Positions 8,167-14,306 of a stretch of DNA of 14,306 bases are shown piece after piece (position 1 is the stretch's first letter; the number at the start of each line of letters is the position of its first letter). The notes under the pieces are model-generated. The model made no database searches, was not told the origin of the DNA, and saw only the letters and a list, made by a program, of their open reading frames with translations. This DNA comes from Pseudomonadota bacterium (GTDB lineage Bacteria; Myxococcota_A; Polyangia; Haliangiales; Haliangiaceae), in assembly GCA_023386455.1 (NCBI GenBank), contig JAEWJO010000448.1, positions 1 through 14,306 on the forward strand, read 5' to 3'. The position numbers and the translations under genes were made by a program.

Positions 8167-8182
8167 ATGTTCCCCCGAACAT
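8167..8182. promoter_or_regulatory. Palindrome ATGTTC-N4-GAACAT upstream of the repeat protein gene
   Basis: ATGTTC (8167-8172) and GAACAT (8177-8182) are exact reverse complements separated by CCCC. The centre lies about 32 bp before the ATG at 8207, where an operator or a leader hairpin of the toxin-like operon would be expected. The half-site GTTC...GAAC has the opposite orientation to the Gram-positive LexA box GAACN4GTTC, so I do not call it an SOS box. The regulator is unknown. Confidence 0.35.
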
Positions 8183-8206
8183 CGACTCGGATCTGGTGCG
8201 AACATC

Positions 8207-10336
8207 ATGCGCAAACCCTTTCTACTGGTTACGCTCAGCTCTGTTGCCGTGGTAATCGGCGTCGCCTTCGCCGACGAGGAGTCCGATCGTAAGGATCTCA
8301 TCTACAGGATCGAGGGCCGCCTCGACTCCGCCGCCGGCGAGCTGTCTGGCCTGGAGTCCGACTCCGACGCCAGCGACGTCAACGACGCGCTCGGCTACGT
8401 GCGCGAGCTCGAGAGCTACGTCAATGACCTCAGCCGGGTGAAGGGCAGTGACTCGACCGCCAACAGCATCGTCAGCTACTACCCCGGATACGTCCGCGAC
8501 TTCCGTTCCGCCGCCGATGAGCTCAAGAAGCTCAAGGAGAAACAGCGCCTCGCCGAGCAGACCATCGCGACCTGCAAGGCCTTCGACCAGGAGATGACGC
8601 AAAAGGCCCAGAACGCCAAGGACGAGCCCCGCTCCGCCGACGAGCTGCGCGAGCTCGCCAAGTCGATAGGCCGCAAGGGCGAGGACGTCATGAACGAGGC
8701 GCAGCGCAAGCTCAGCGAGGTCGAGCGCCACCGCGATGACATCAAGCGCTTCTCTGTAAGCGACGGCAAATGGTCGAACGTGCGCAGCTACATGCACTCC
8801 AGCGCTGACGCCATCGCCCGCATCCACAAGGACGACTATGAGAAGGCCAGGCGCGAGTGCGAGGAAGTGATCAAGCGCGAGCGGCACCGCGATGTCGAGA
8901 AGGCGCTCGGCCGCCTGGCGAGCTCCACCACGGGTCGCGCCGAGCTGCGCAAGAAGATCGACGAGCTCTTGGTCACCTTGTCTGAACGCATCAAGGACGT
9001 CCAGTCGCAGAGCGGGTCGGGGTACGTCAACGGCGCGGTCGAGCTCAGCAAGGAGATAGACAGCCAGCTCGAGCGGCTCAGGGCCGCCCAGGGCGACGAT
9101 GAGGGTTCGCGCCGTATCGCATCGACCTGGCCGCAGTGGACGCGTGACCTGCGCACTGCCCTCGAGACCCTCCGCGAGATGAAGAACGCACAGAACCGAG
9201 CCGACGACGGCGCCAGCAAGTGTGAGGTCGCCGAGCGAATGCTTGCCGACAAGATCAAGGGGTACCTCGACGACCGCGAGATGTACCCGGAGGCGCATGT
9301 CGAGCTCTCCAACGAGGCCGACCGCATCGGTGTGCCGATCAAGACTGGTATCGAGAAGGCGGGCGAGGTCGATCGTCAGATGAGCGACTGGATCGGCAAG
9401 GCCAAGAACTTCAGTCAGAGCGACGGCAACTGGAGCCGCGTGACCTCCAACCTCAAGGACTCTTCGGATCGGGTCCACGCCCACTGGAAGGAGAAGTACG
9501 CCGCGATGGTCAAGTCCTGTGAACGGCTGGTCCTCGGCAAGAACCACCCTGACGTCAAGAAGGCGCTCGAGACGATCGCGAAGAGCCTCGGCACCGCAGG
9601 CGATGACTTCTCCGCGGCGAAGGCCAAGGCCGACGCCTTCGGGGTGGGCTACAACGCGTTGCGCAAGCTCACGCCCGAGGAGACGCAGGGCCTGGTGACC
9701 GCGATCTGCGACGCAGAGGAGGCCGATCGGAAGTCGGTGATGTCCGATGTGGCATCGCGTACCGCCGCGACGATCACGGCGAAGTACGACGAGCTGCTGG
9801 CGCTCTACAATATTGCCATCAATGCTCTCGACGCCGTGCTCGCAGACAAGAGTCTCAAGGCCAAGCACTCGGAGACCCGCACCCTGCGCGCCCAGGTCGA
9901 TCAGCGCTGGACGACGATCGGCAAGATGACCCAGTCACTGCGTGCGAAGAACCATCCCGCGGTGAAGTTCCTGGCCGAGGAGGGCGACCGCCAGCACCTC
10001 AGTCGCCAGCAGAACAGCAGCATCTGCACCGTCTACGAGGTGGGCATCGGCAGCAACATCATCGACTGTGCCCGCGCACCCGACTGCAAGGTGATCGAGC
10101 TCAAGCCCGACAATTCTAAAGCCATCACCAAGGGCAGGAGACAGGCGACAGACGCGCGGGACTCGCTCAACAACAGCTCCGACGAGCGCGCCAAGCTGAC
10201 CGCCAGGGACAGCGCGTTCGGCCAGTGCAAGACGTACTCGTGGGAGGTGCAGTGCTACAAGCTGTGTCCCGAGATCGATACCGACACCAACGAGATGAAG
10301 TCGATCAGCGCTACCTGGCGCACGTGCGCACCATGA
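8207..10336 (+). CDS. Exported duplicated helical protein with Cys-rich, PD-(D/E)XK-like C-terminus; candidate nuclease toxin
   Basis: I do not recognise this 709-aa protein as a named family. It begins with a clear Sec signal peptide (RK, hydrophobic core, AFA then DEE, cleavage near residue 22). Residues 29-238 and 247-457 form a duplicated, highly charged helical module; the clearest matching parts are SVSDGKWSNV (183-192) with SQSDGNWSRV (403-412), and RHRDVEKALGRLA (226-238) with NHPDVKKALETIA (446-458). A partial third copy ends near 594 (KNHPAVKFLAEEG). The final 105 residues differ: seven Cys (607, 621, 627, 674, 683, 687, 707) and YEVGIG...IID followed by VIELKPDN...GRRQA. D620, E631 and K633 with Q646 match the spacing of PD-(D/E)XK nuclease cores, as in restriction-endonuclease-fold toxins. 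The next gene overlaps by ATGA and resembles an immunity protein. No good Shine-Dalgarno precedes ATG 8207. The toxin role is inference; a structural envelope or stalk protein is the main alternative. Confidence 0.85.
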   Translation: MRKPFLLVTLSSVAVVIGVAFADEESDRKDLIYRIEGRLDSAAGELSGLESDSDASDVNDALGYVRELESYVNDLSRVKGSDSTANSIVSYYPGYVRDFRSAADELKKLKEKQRLAEQTIATCKAFDQEMTQKAQNAKDEPRSADELRELAKSIGRKGEDVMNEAQRKLSEVERHRDDIKRFSVSDGKWSNVRSYMHSSADAIARIHKDDYEKARRECEEVIKRERHRDVEKALGRLASSTTGRAELRKKIDELLVTLSERIKDVQSQSGSGYVNGAVELSKEIDSQLERLRAAQGDDEGSRRIASTWPQWTRDLRTALETLREMKNAQNRADDGASKCEVAERMLADKIKGYLDDREMYPEAHVELSNEADRIGVPIKTGIEKAGEVDRQMSDWIGKAKNFSQSDGNWSRVTSNLKDSSDRVHAHWKEKYAAMVKSCERLVLGKNHPDVKKALETIAKSLGTAGDDFSAAKAKADAFGVGYNALRKLTPEETQGLVTAICDAEEADRKSVMSDVASRTAATITAKYDELLALYNIAINALDAVLADKSLKAKHSETRTLRAQVDQRWTTIGKMTQSLRAKNHPAVKFLAEEGDRQHLSRQQNSSICTVYEVGIGSNIIDCARAPDCKVIELKPDNSKAITKGRRQATDARDSLNNSSDERAKLTARDSAFGQCKTYSWEVQCYKLCPEIDTDTNEMKSISATWRTCAP

Positions 10337-11130
10337 AGCCGTACTGGTTCTGCAGCCTGTACCACGCTCGCTCGCTGCGCGATAACGACGACCTCGCGCG
10401 CCGCGCCGCGAGCCTGTTGACCGACCCGGCGATGCGGGAGTTGCGCCGGGTCGCGGTCACCATCAAGGGCCGTGAGACCGAGCACGGTCGCAACTCGCCG
10501 GAGCTCGTGCTGAAGCACCTGCAGCACCCGGAAGGGCGCGGCGCCTGGTTCGACTCGGGACGCTCCGGCAAGCTCGAGTCCCAGGGCTTCATCACGACCG
10601 CACTGGGCTACAAGCCCGACGCCGACATCGTCGCGACGATGTGCTCGTACCTGGTAATTCCCTACGTCTCCAAGGAGCGGGAAGCGGTGCTCGACGTGTT
10701 CTGCGGCCTAGCCGAGCTACTCGACGCCGCCTACGGTGCCACGTCGGTCGAGCCCTCTTTCGACACCGCCCATAACGCCGCCCTCGCCAGCCGCCCGTCC
10801 TCGGCCGATGCCCCGACGTACACGGTCATGACCGACGATCGGATCCGCTACCGCAACGCCCCCGCGTACCTTCGCAACCAGATCCATTGCGGCATCGGCG
10901 GCCCGGAATGGGGCACGTTCCTCGGTCCAGGCCACCTCGCCCGGCTCCCAGCCGCCACGCTGTCGTCAGACGCCTTTCACCACGTCCGCCTGCTCGCACA
11001 TGGCGGTGCCTTCATTCGCCTGTCCAGCGATCCGATGGACGCCCAGTCCGAATCGATCATCGCCTTGGTCGCCAACGCCCGCGCCGGCCTTGAACCCATC
11101 CTCATGGACGTCAGCGCGGTAAGGCTGTGA
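10333..11130 (+). CDS. Possible DUF3396/Imm52-like immunity protein, translationally coupled
   Basis: The 265-aa product starts at ATG 10333, which overlaps the upstream TGA (ATGA, 10333-10336); this tight coupling favours it over the in-frame upstream starts reaching back to 10225. It has no signal peptide or membrane segment, so it should stay in the cytosol. The middle and end follow the order I associate with DUF3396/Imm52-type immunity proteins: a helix LAELLDAAYG (127-136), an Arg-rich RIRYRNAPAYLRNQ stretch (170-183), then PEWGTFLGPGHLARL (191-205) with its invariant-looking Trp, and a closing strand pair AFIRLSSDP. Proteins of these families sit directly beside restriction-endonuclease-fold toxins and neutralise them. 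The assignment is by motif resemblance only; otherwise it is a hypothetical protein co-produced with its neighbour. Confidence 0.85.
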   Translation: MKPYWFCSLYHARSLRDNDDLARRAASLLTDPAMRELRRVAVTIKGRETEHGRNSPELVLKHLQHPEGRGAWFDSGRSGKLESQGFITTALGYKPDADIVATMCSYLVIPYVSKEREAVLDVFCGLAELLDAAYGATSVEPSFDTAHNAALASRPSSADAPTYTVMTDDRIRYRNAPAYLRNQIHCGIGGPEWGTFLGPGHLARLPAATLSSDAFHHVRLLAHGGAFIRLSSDPMDAQSESIIALVANARAGLEPILMDVSAVRL

Positions 11131-11197
11131 ACCGTCGGAGCTCCGAATCAGCGCACGGACAGTCGGCGCGCCGGCCGAATCTGCCTGAGCGCGGCGA

Positions 11198-11214
11198 TCG
11201 AGAAGAACTCTCGA
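11198..11214. repeat. Short hairpin TCGAGA-N5-TCTCGA
   Basis: TCGAGA (11198-11203) and TCTCGA (11209-11214) can pair around a 5-nt loop, 67 bp after the stop of the immunity-like gene and about 60 bp before the lipoprotein start. There is no following T run, so this is only a weak terminator candidate; it could also be an operator for the lipoprotein gene. Confidence 0.25.
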
Positions 11215-11273
11215 AGTAGGACCGCTCGAGTGGCCGACGGCGGACCGTTCTGACGAGTGGTATGAACGGGTCC

Positions 11274-11723
11274 ATGATCAAGATCCTGTTCGCGGCAGCG
11301 CTCGTGCTCACCGGATGCAGCAAGAAGTCCGAAACCACGGCGAGCGGCCCATCGTGCGCCGAAGCCGTGAGCAAGGCGGTCGGAGCGATGCCCGGTGGTC
11401 CGGGCGGCGGCGAGGTGCAGGCCAAGCTCGAGAAGATCATGACGGCGCGGTGTACCGAGGACACATGGTCACCCGCGGCCCTGAACTGCTACGCGACGAC
11501 GGTCAGCGACATGGCGTCGATGAAGAAGTGCCGCGAGATGCTCACACAGGATCAGCAGACGAAGCTGATGGCGGAGATCCGCGCCGTGATGATGGGCGCG
11601 GCCGGCGGCGGCGGCCCGATGCACGGCGGCGGAGCACCTACGCCTGCAGGCGAACCACCGGCCGGTAGCGCAGCGGCTCCCGCGACCGGTAGCGCGGTCG
11701 ATCCCGCGAGCGGTAGCAACTAG
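11274..11723 (+). CDS. Small four-cysteine lipoprotein with Gly-Ser-Ala tail
   Basis: The 149-aa product begins MIKILFAAALVLTGC: a Lys, a hydrophobic core and a lipobox L-T-G-C with Cys15 as the lipidated residue, so it should be membrane-anchored outside the cytoplasm. The mature part has four further Cys (28, 60, 72, 86) in a helical region (SCAEAV, CTEDTW, CYATTV, CREML), which probably form two disulfides. From about residue 108 it is Gly- and Pro-rich and ends in 8-residue repeats of the form xGSAxxPA encoded by a tandem DNA repeat. ATG 11262, four codons upstream, is an alternative start; neither has a strong ribosome site, and I prefer 11274 because it gives the more typical lipoprotein leader. 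I know of no function for this protein type; similar short lipoproteins with GSA tails seem common in some myxobacteria. Confidence 0.8.
   Translation: MIKILFAAALVLTGCSKKSETTASGPSCAEAVSKAVGAMPGGPGGGEVQAKLEKIMTARCTEDTWSPAALNCYATTVSDMASMKKCREMLTQDQQTKLMAEIRAVMMGAAGGGGPMHGGGAPTPAGEPPAGSAAAPATGSAVDPASGSN
11662..11720 (+). repeat. 24-bp tandem repeat (about 2.4 copies) in the lipoprotein tail
   Basis: Two 24-bp units (11662-11685 and 11686-11709), both beginning CCGGTAGCGC and ending CCCGCGA, are followed by a partial third (11710-11720). They encode the GSAxxPA repeat of the lipoprotein C-terminus. The unit is a multiple of three, so copy-number change would keep the frame. Confidence 0.7.
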
Positions 11724-11728
11724 CCGCG

Positions 11729-11740
11729 TTCGCGCGCGAA
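11729..11740. terminator. Palindrome in the convergent gap, weak terminator candidate
   Basis: TTCGCGCGCGAA at 11729-11740 is a perfect 12-bp palindrome, 5 bp after the lipoprotein stop and in the 103-bp gap where the lipoprotein and TetR genes converge. A second short inverted repeat, CATCCA (11769-11774) with TGGATG (11791-11796), lies in the same gap. Neither has a T tract. The position between convergent genes is the main argument for termination. Confidence 0.25.
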
Positions 11741-11826
11741 GAACAAGCGCGGGCGGGGAGCTCTTCTTCATCCAGCTCATCGCCACGACGTGGATGGGAG
11801 CGCACATCGCGACTGCTTGCGTGAAG

Positions 11827-12447
11827 CTACGGACCAAGCGCCCGGCGAAACATGTCGACGAAGATCGGCACCAGCTTGCGGACCTTGCCGGCGTCGAGCT
11901 CCTGCATGAGGAGCCAGCTATCCATCGCCTGCCCCATCCCGAAGAGGACCGCGATCAGCAGGCTCGTGGGCACGTCCTTCCGCACGGCGCGCGCACGCTG
12001 GCCAGCGGTGAGCGCCTGCTCGAACCACGGCACGAGCGCCTGCTCCATCTCCTTCTGGGCCTGCTGGAGTGCCGGATTCGCCGACGCGAGCATCCAGTTC
12101 CGGGCGAGCGCAGCGACCTGTGGTGACGCTGCGAACGCTGCCATGATGCGGACGTAGTAGTCCTCGACCGTTGCCCAGAACGCCTTCGTATCGCGCGCCG
12201 TGGGTACAGGAAATGGTCCCGCCGTCTCGAACAGGCGACCGAGCTCGACGCCCGCGACGTGAGCGAAGAGCTCCTCTGCCTTGCCGTCGAAGTAGTAGTA
12301 CATCGAGCCCTTCGAGATCCCAGCAGCATCGATGATCCGGTTCAGCGAAGCCGTGTTGAAGTCGTGGGTGGCGAACTCGTCGAGCGCCGCGCGCAGGATC
12401 GCCTCCTGTTGATCCGGCGGTAGCTTGTGAAACCGAGGACGCGGCAT
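11827..12447 (-). CDS. TetR/AcrR family transcriptional regulator
   Basis: The 206-aa protein has the TetR N-terminal DNA-binding domain: helix AILRAALDEFATH (about 16-28), then the helix-turn-helix SLNRIIDAAGISKGSMYYYF (34-53) with the signature KGSMYYYFDGKAEL ending the domain. The remaining 145 residues are helical and should form the dimerisation and ligand pocket. It begins 11 bp after the stop of the FAD monooxygenase gene on the same strand, so it is very probably co-transcribed as the second gene. The usual arrangement implies it represses its own operon and is released by a ligand handled by the monooxygenase. The likely operator is the TAGACC/GGTCTA repeat at 13665-13691. The ligand cannot be told from sequence. 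Confidence 0.95.
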   Translation of the reverse strand: MPRPRFHKLPPDQQEAILRAALDEFATHDFNTASLNRIIDAAGISKGSMYYYFDGKAEELFAHVAGVELGRLFETAGPFPVPTARDTKAFWATVEDYYVRIMAAFAASPQVAALARNWMLASANPALQQAQKEMEQALVPWFEQALTAGQRARAVRKDVPTSLLIAVLFGMGQAMDSWLLMQELDAGKVRKLVPIFVDMFRRALGP

Positions 12448-12458
12448 CGGTGACCCGC

Positions 12459-13640
12459 TCAGACTGCCGGCGGCGAGGGCAGCTCGATGGCGTCGCGCAA
12501 GCTATTGCCCATCGCGAGCCTCGCGACGAAGGGAACGCTGAACAGCTTCATGATCGAGTTGCGCATGAACAATTGCATGCCGCCGCGCGGCGCGAACGCT
12601 GGAGCGAGCCGGACGGCCGCTTTCTGCTTCGAGCGCAAGAACGGCATCAGCGACTTCTCGTATCGTGCGAACGCCTCGGTGTGATTGCCCCCCGCCTGGG
12701 CCAGCTCTGACGCAAGTACATACGCTTCCACCATCGCCAGCGCGGAGCCTTGACCGGCGAGGAGCGAGACGCACGCCGCCGCATCTCCGAGCAGCGCAAC
12801 GCGCCCGCGCGTCCACGACGGCATGTGGATCTGGCTCACACGATCACAATAGAACGTCCCGGCGTCACCCATGCGCTCGAGGATCGCCGGGATCTCCCAG
12901 GTGGCCCCCGCGAGTCTGTCGCGGATCGCGCCTTGCTGAGCGGCCGCGTCATGCATCGGGACGCTGCCGTCGTCGACGAACGTGAACAGAAACATTGTCC
13001 GGTCGTCGCGCAACGACAGCCTCGTCACCTGATAACCGACCTTCGTGTGCATGACCGCGACGAGCTCGTCCCGCGGTCGATAGCCCTCGAGGTCGAACGC
13101 GGCCACCGTGATGCCCAGGTACTTCTCGAAGTCCTCCTCGGGACCGAACGTCAGCCGGCGCACCTGCGAGTGCAGCCCATCGGCGCCGATGACCAGATCG
13201 AAGTCTCGCACCTTGCCGCTCTCGAACGTCACGCGCACGCGAGTACCGTCGTCGTCGAGCGCGCGAACGCTGTCGCCGAAGATCGTCTCGACCCGGCCGC
13301 CGAGTGCGTCGTAGATCGTCGCGGCGAGCTCGCTGCGCGCGATGCTCACGTAGCGACCGCCGGTCCCACGCACGAACAGCTCTGGATCGAACGCGGTGAT
13401 GCGCCGTCCGCGGTCGTCGACCTGCCGGACTTCCTTCAGATGATATCCGCGGCGCAGCAGCTCCTGCGCGATCCCCATCTTGTCGGCCACGTCGAAGCCG
13501 GCGCCCCAGAAATCGACGATGTAGCCGCCGGTGCGAAGCGCCGGGGCCCGCTCGACAATCGTGGGCTCGTACCCCGCGCGTTGCAGCCAGTAGGCGAGGG
13601 TCGTGCCGGCGATGCCGGCTCCGACAATCAGGACCTTCAT
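12459..13640 (-). CDS. FAD-dependent monooxygenase, class A flavoprotein (TetX-like group)
   Basis: The 393-aa protein carries the three fingerprints of the PHBH-fold class A monooxygenases: GAGIAG dinucleotide motif at 7-12 after MKVLIV with the ribose-binding Glu30 (VER); the DG motif IGADGLHSQVR (151-161, D154/G155); and the GD motif GRVALLGDAAACVSLLAGQG (279-298, D286). Such enzymes use NAD(P)H and O2 to hydroxylate or epoxidise small aromatic or polyketide-like compounds in the cytosol; members close to TetX inactivate drugs. The start at 13640 is supported by GGAGG (complement of 13648-13652) spaced 7 nt; an ATG at 13658 in frame would swallow this site. It lacks a C-terminal thioredoxin-like domain. 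It is the first gene of an operon with the TetR regulator. The substrate is unknown; drug or xenobiotic detoxification is inferred from the partner. Confidence 0.92.
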   Translation of the reverse strand: MKVLIVGAGIAGTTLAYWLQRAGYEPTIVERAPALRTGGYIVDFWGAGFDVADKMGIAQELLRRGYHLKEVRQVDDRGRRITAFDPELFVRGTGGRYVSIARSELAATIYDALGGRVETIFGDSVRALDDDGTRVRVTFESGKVRDFDLVIGADGLHSQVRRLTFGPEEDFEKYLGITVAAFDLEGYRPRDELVAVMHTKVGYQVTRLSLRDDRTMFLFTFVDDGSVPMHDAAAQQGAIRDRLAGATWEIPAILERMGDAGTFYCDRVSQIHMPSWTRGRVALLGDAAACVSLLAGQGSALAMVEAYVLASELAQAGGNHTEAFARYEKSLMPFLRSKQKAAVRLAPAFAPRGGMQLFMRNSIMKLFSVPFVARLAMGNSLRDAIELPSPPAV

Positions 13641-13662
13641 CTCAAAGCCTCCGTCCATTCCA

Positions 13663-13691
13663 ATTAGACCGATAGTTCGACCAGTGGTCTA
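13663..13691 (-). promoter_or_regulatory. Promoter of the monooxygenase-tetR operon with overlapping TetR-type operator
   Basis: On the minus strand TAGACC (13691-13686) fits a -35 box in four of six positions. After 17 bp, TCTAAT (13668-13663) fits a -10 box in five of six. Both lie within an inverted repeat TAGACC (plus strand 13665-13670) / GGTCTA (13686-13691). The plus-strand sequence TCGACCAGTGGTCTA (13677-13691) is also a near-perfect palindrome centred at 13684 (GACCA-G-TGGTC exact). The predicted start of transcription near 13656 leaves a very short leader with the GGAGG site. TAGACC/GGTCTA half-sites are known for some TetR-family operators (NemR, as I recall), so this is the probable autoregulatory site. 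Confidence 0.6.
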
Positions 13692-13766
13692 CGTCTGGGA
13701 CTGAGAGGCCCTGTCGTCAAGCGCTCAGTTCCTTCCCTTGATGCTGTACGGTTCTACGATCTCCGG

Positions 13767-14135
13767 ATGAAACGTCGATCAGCCGAGCAGGCGCTACTCG
13801 CCCTGGAGCGAGAGGTCGCCGCATCGAAGAACGAGGAATACGCGGTCCCACTCGACTTCCCTGTTCAGTGGAACACGGGTGCGCCGCTGCCGCAGTTGTT
13901 GGTCAACGATCACCGGGCGCTGTTGATGTTCTTGGTGAACGTCACCGACCCCAACTGGGACGGCAGCTACGCGACCGTCAAGGATCCCGCTAGCGAGCAG
14001 AGCGAATCGCTCGCGTTGGTCGAGTTCAAGCGCTGTATCTCCGCAAAGCTTGGCGCGCCGAACGACGAGGTCTTCGCTGGTCATCCGCTGGCCGGCAAGG
14101 GCTTGGCCCCCTGTGCCAGGGTAGTTGTCGCATGA
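13767..14135 (+). pseudogene. Hypothetical protein, C-terminally truncated by an insertion sequence
   Basis: The frame reads 122 aa from ATG 13767 to TGA 14133-14135 and looks like genuine protein: FPVQWNTGAPLPQLL, DPNWDGSYATV, a LALVEFKRC stretch and PNDEVFAGHPLAGKG. These blocks are consistent with a conserved hypothetical family of which I know no function. The protein seems to stop in the middle of a domain, just after GKGLAP and VVVA. The stop coincides with the putative left end of an IS whose transposase starts 62 bp later, so I infer truncation. No signal peptide or membrane segment is seen. Ribosome site is weak. It is divergent from the monooxygenase operon; the 126-bp gap holds that operon's promoter. 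Confidence 0.55.
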
Positions 14136-14306
14136 CGCTGGCGGCATGAGCGTCGGCGTTCTCCACCACCGTGCGCACACGGGGGACCGAGGACCCATTG
14201 TCTCTCTACTCCGAAGGCGTCCGAAACCGGATGGTCGAACGACTCTCCGGTCCCAACCCGATGTCGGCGACCGCGTTGTCGGTAGAGACCGGGGTCGCAC
14301 AGTCCA
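14133..14306 (+). mobile_element. Left part of an insertion sequence, probably IS3-type (runs off the window)
   Basis: From about 14133 the sequence no longer continues the interrupted gene and, 62 bp on, encodes the start of a transposase-like protein. A boundary at TGA 14133 is proposed because IS3-type ends begin with TG and because the host frame ends there. GACGCT (14134-14139) and AGCGTC (14149-14154) form a subterminal inverted repeat. The right end and target duplication are outside the window, so the boundary is provisional. Confidence 0.45.
14198..14306 (+). CDS. Transposase OrfA-like protein, N-terminal part
   Basis: This frame is open to the window end and gives 36 residues reading SLYSEGVRNRMVERL, then GPNPMSATALSVETGVAQS. 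This is the pattern of the N-terminal helix-turn-helix of IS3-type OrfA transposases (M-V-x-x-x-x-G-P-x-x-x-S-A-x-x-L-x-x-E-x-G-V-x-Q), whose family members continue with TLSRWL. The start is probably TTG 14198, with GAGGA at 14189-14193 just before it; GTG 14171 is an alternative. The recognition is by motif, and the catalytic DDE part lies outside the window. Confidence 0.6.
   Translation, partial: MSLYSEGVRNRMVERLSGPNPMSATALSVETGVAQS

Larger units (their letters stand above)
7768..8206. other. 439-bp gene-poor stretch with degraded remnants
   Basis: No intact gene is visible between the kinase stop and the ATG of the repeat protein. The stretch holds a degenerate tRNA-Leu on the minus strand (about 7817-7893), an orphan C-terminal coding fragment on the plus strand (about 7894-8048) and a palindrome at 8167-8182. 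Longer open frames here (for example on the plus strand 7810-8292) are composed of Arg/Ser-rich out-of-frame translation and are not credible. I see no T-rich intrinsic terminator after the kinase gene. Confidence 0.6.

Noticed and set aside
8167..8182. SOS/LexA box at the palindrome before the toxin-like gene
   Set aside because: The half-sites are GTTC...GAAC, the reverse orientation of the GAACN4GTTC type, so LexA control is not supported.
8222..9868. A 548-codon open frame on the minus strand opposite the repeat protein
   Set aside because: Low-complexity leucine- and valine-rich mirror of a charged helical protein. The plus strand has a signal peptide, repeats and a coupled downstream gene.
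12750..13667. A 305-codon plus-strand frame opposite the FAD monooxygenase
   Set aside because: The minus-strand frame has the GxGxxG, DG and GD motifs and a ribosome site. The plus-strand product has no motif.
13794..14300. A 168-codon minus-strand frame across the truncated gene and the IS start
   Set aside because: It crosses the inferred IS boundary and has no motif; both plus-strand frames it covers look like protein.
1..14306. CRISPR arrays, rRNA genes or a replication origin
   Set aside because: I saw no regularly spaced direct repeats, no rRNA-like stretches and no cluster of DnaA boxes or AT-rich unwinding region anywhere in the window.

Overview
The window is high-GC (roughly two-thirds G+C by eye) bacterial DNA with the codon bias that makes long mirror ORFs on the opposite strand. 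An enhancer-binding response regulator beside a very large PAS-rich hybrid kinase, a small lipoprotein ending in Gly-Ser-Ala repeats, and a secreted Cys-rich repeat protein together suggest a myxobacterium-like (Myxococcota) chromosome. This placement is an inference, because no rRNA or other marker gene is present.

Layout from left to right. (1) 1-399 is the C-terminal end of an NmrA-like SDR oxidoreductase. (2) 656-1666 is an HSL-type alpha/beta hydrolase, preceded by a strong inverted repeat with a nested palindrome. (3) 1809-7767 is a two-gene signalling operon: an NtrC-type sigma-54 activator followed by a soluble hybrid histidine kinase with six PAS domains, HisKA, HATPase, two receivers and an HPt domain. 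Together they look like a phosphorelay ending in sigma-54-dependent transcription. (4) 7768-8206 is a stretch of gene debris. On the minus strand it holds a degenerate tRNA-Leu(GAG) whose anticodon loop, variable arm and T arm are still readable, and on the plus strand an orphan C-terminal coding fragment. (5) 8207-11130 is a two-gene cassette with an ATGA overlap: a Sec-exported, internally duplicated helical protein whose Cys-rich C-terminus carries a PD-(D/E)XK-like signature (D620...E631-x-K633), then a cytoplasmic protein resembling DUF3396/Imm52-type immunity proteins. I read this as a candidate exported nuclease toxin with its immunity protein, next to a tRNA remnant. It is the most interesting item in the window. 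(6) 11274-11723 is a four-Cys lipoprotein. (7) 13640 to 11827 on the minus strand is an operon of a class A FAD monooxygenase (TetX-like group) and a TetR regulator. Its promoter is overlapped at both the -35 and the -10 by TAGACC/GGTCTA half-sites. (8) 13767-14135 is a conserved-looking hypothetical gene that stops early, apparently because an insertion sequence entered it. The start of an IS3-type OrfA-like transposase (14198 onward) runs off the window end.

Family assignments rest on motifs read by eye. No database search was run, and the toxin/immunity, tRNA-remnant and IS-boundary readings are hypotheses with stated tests.
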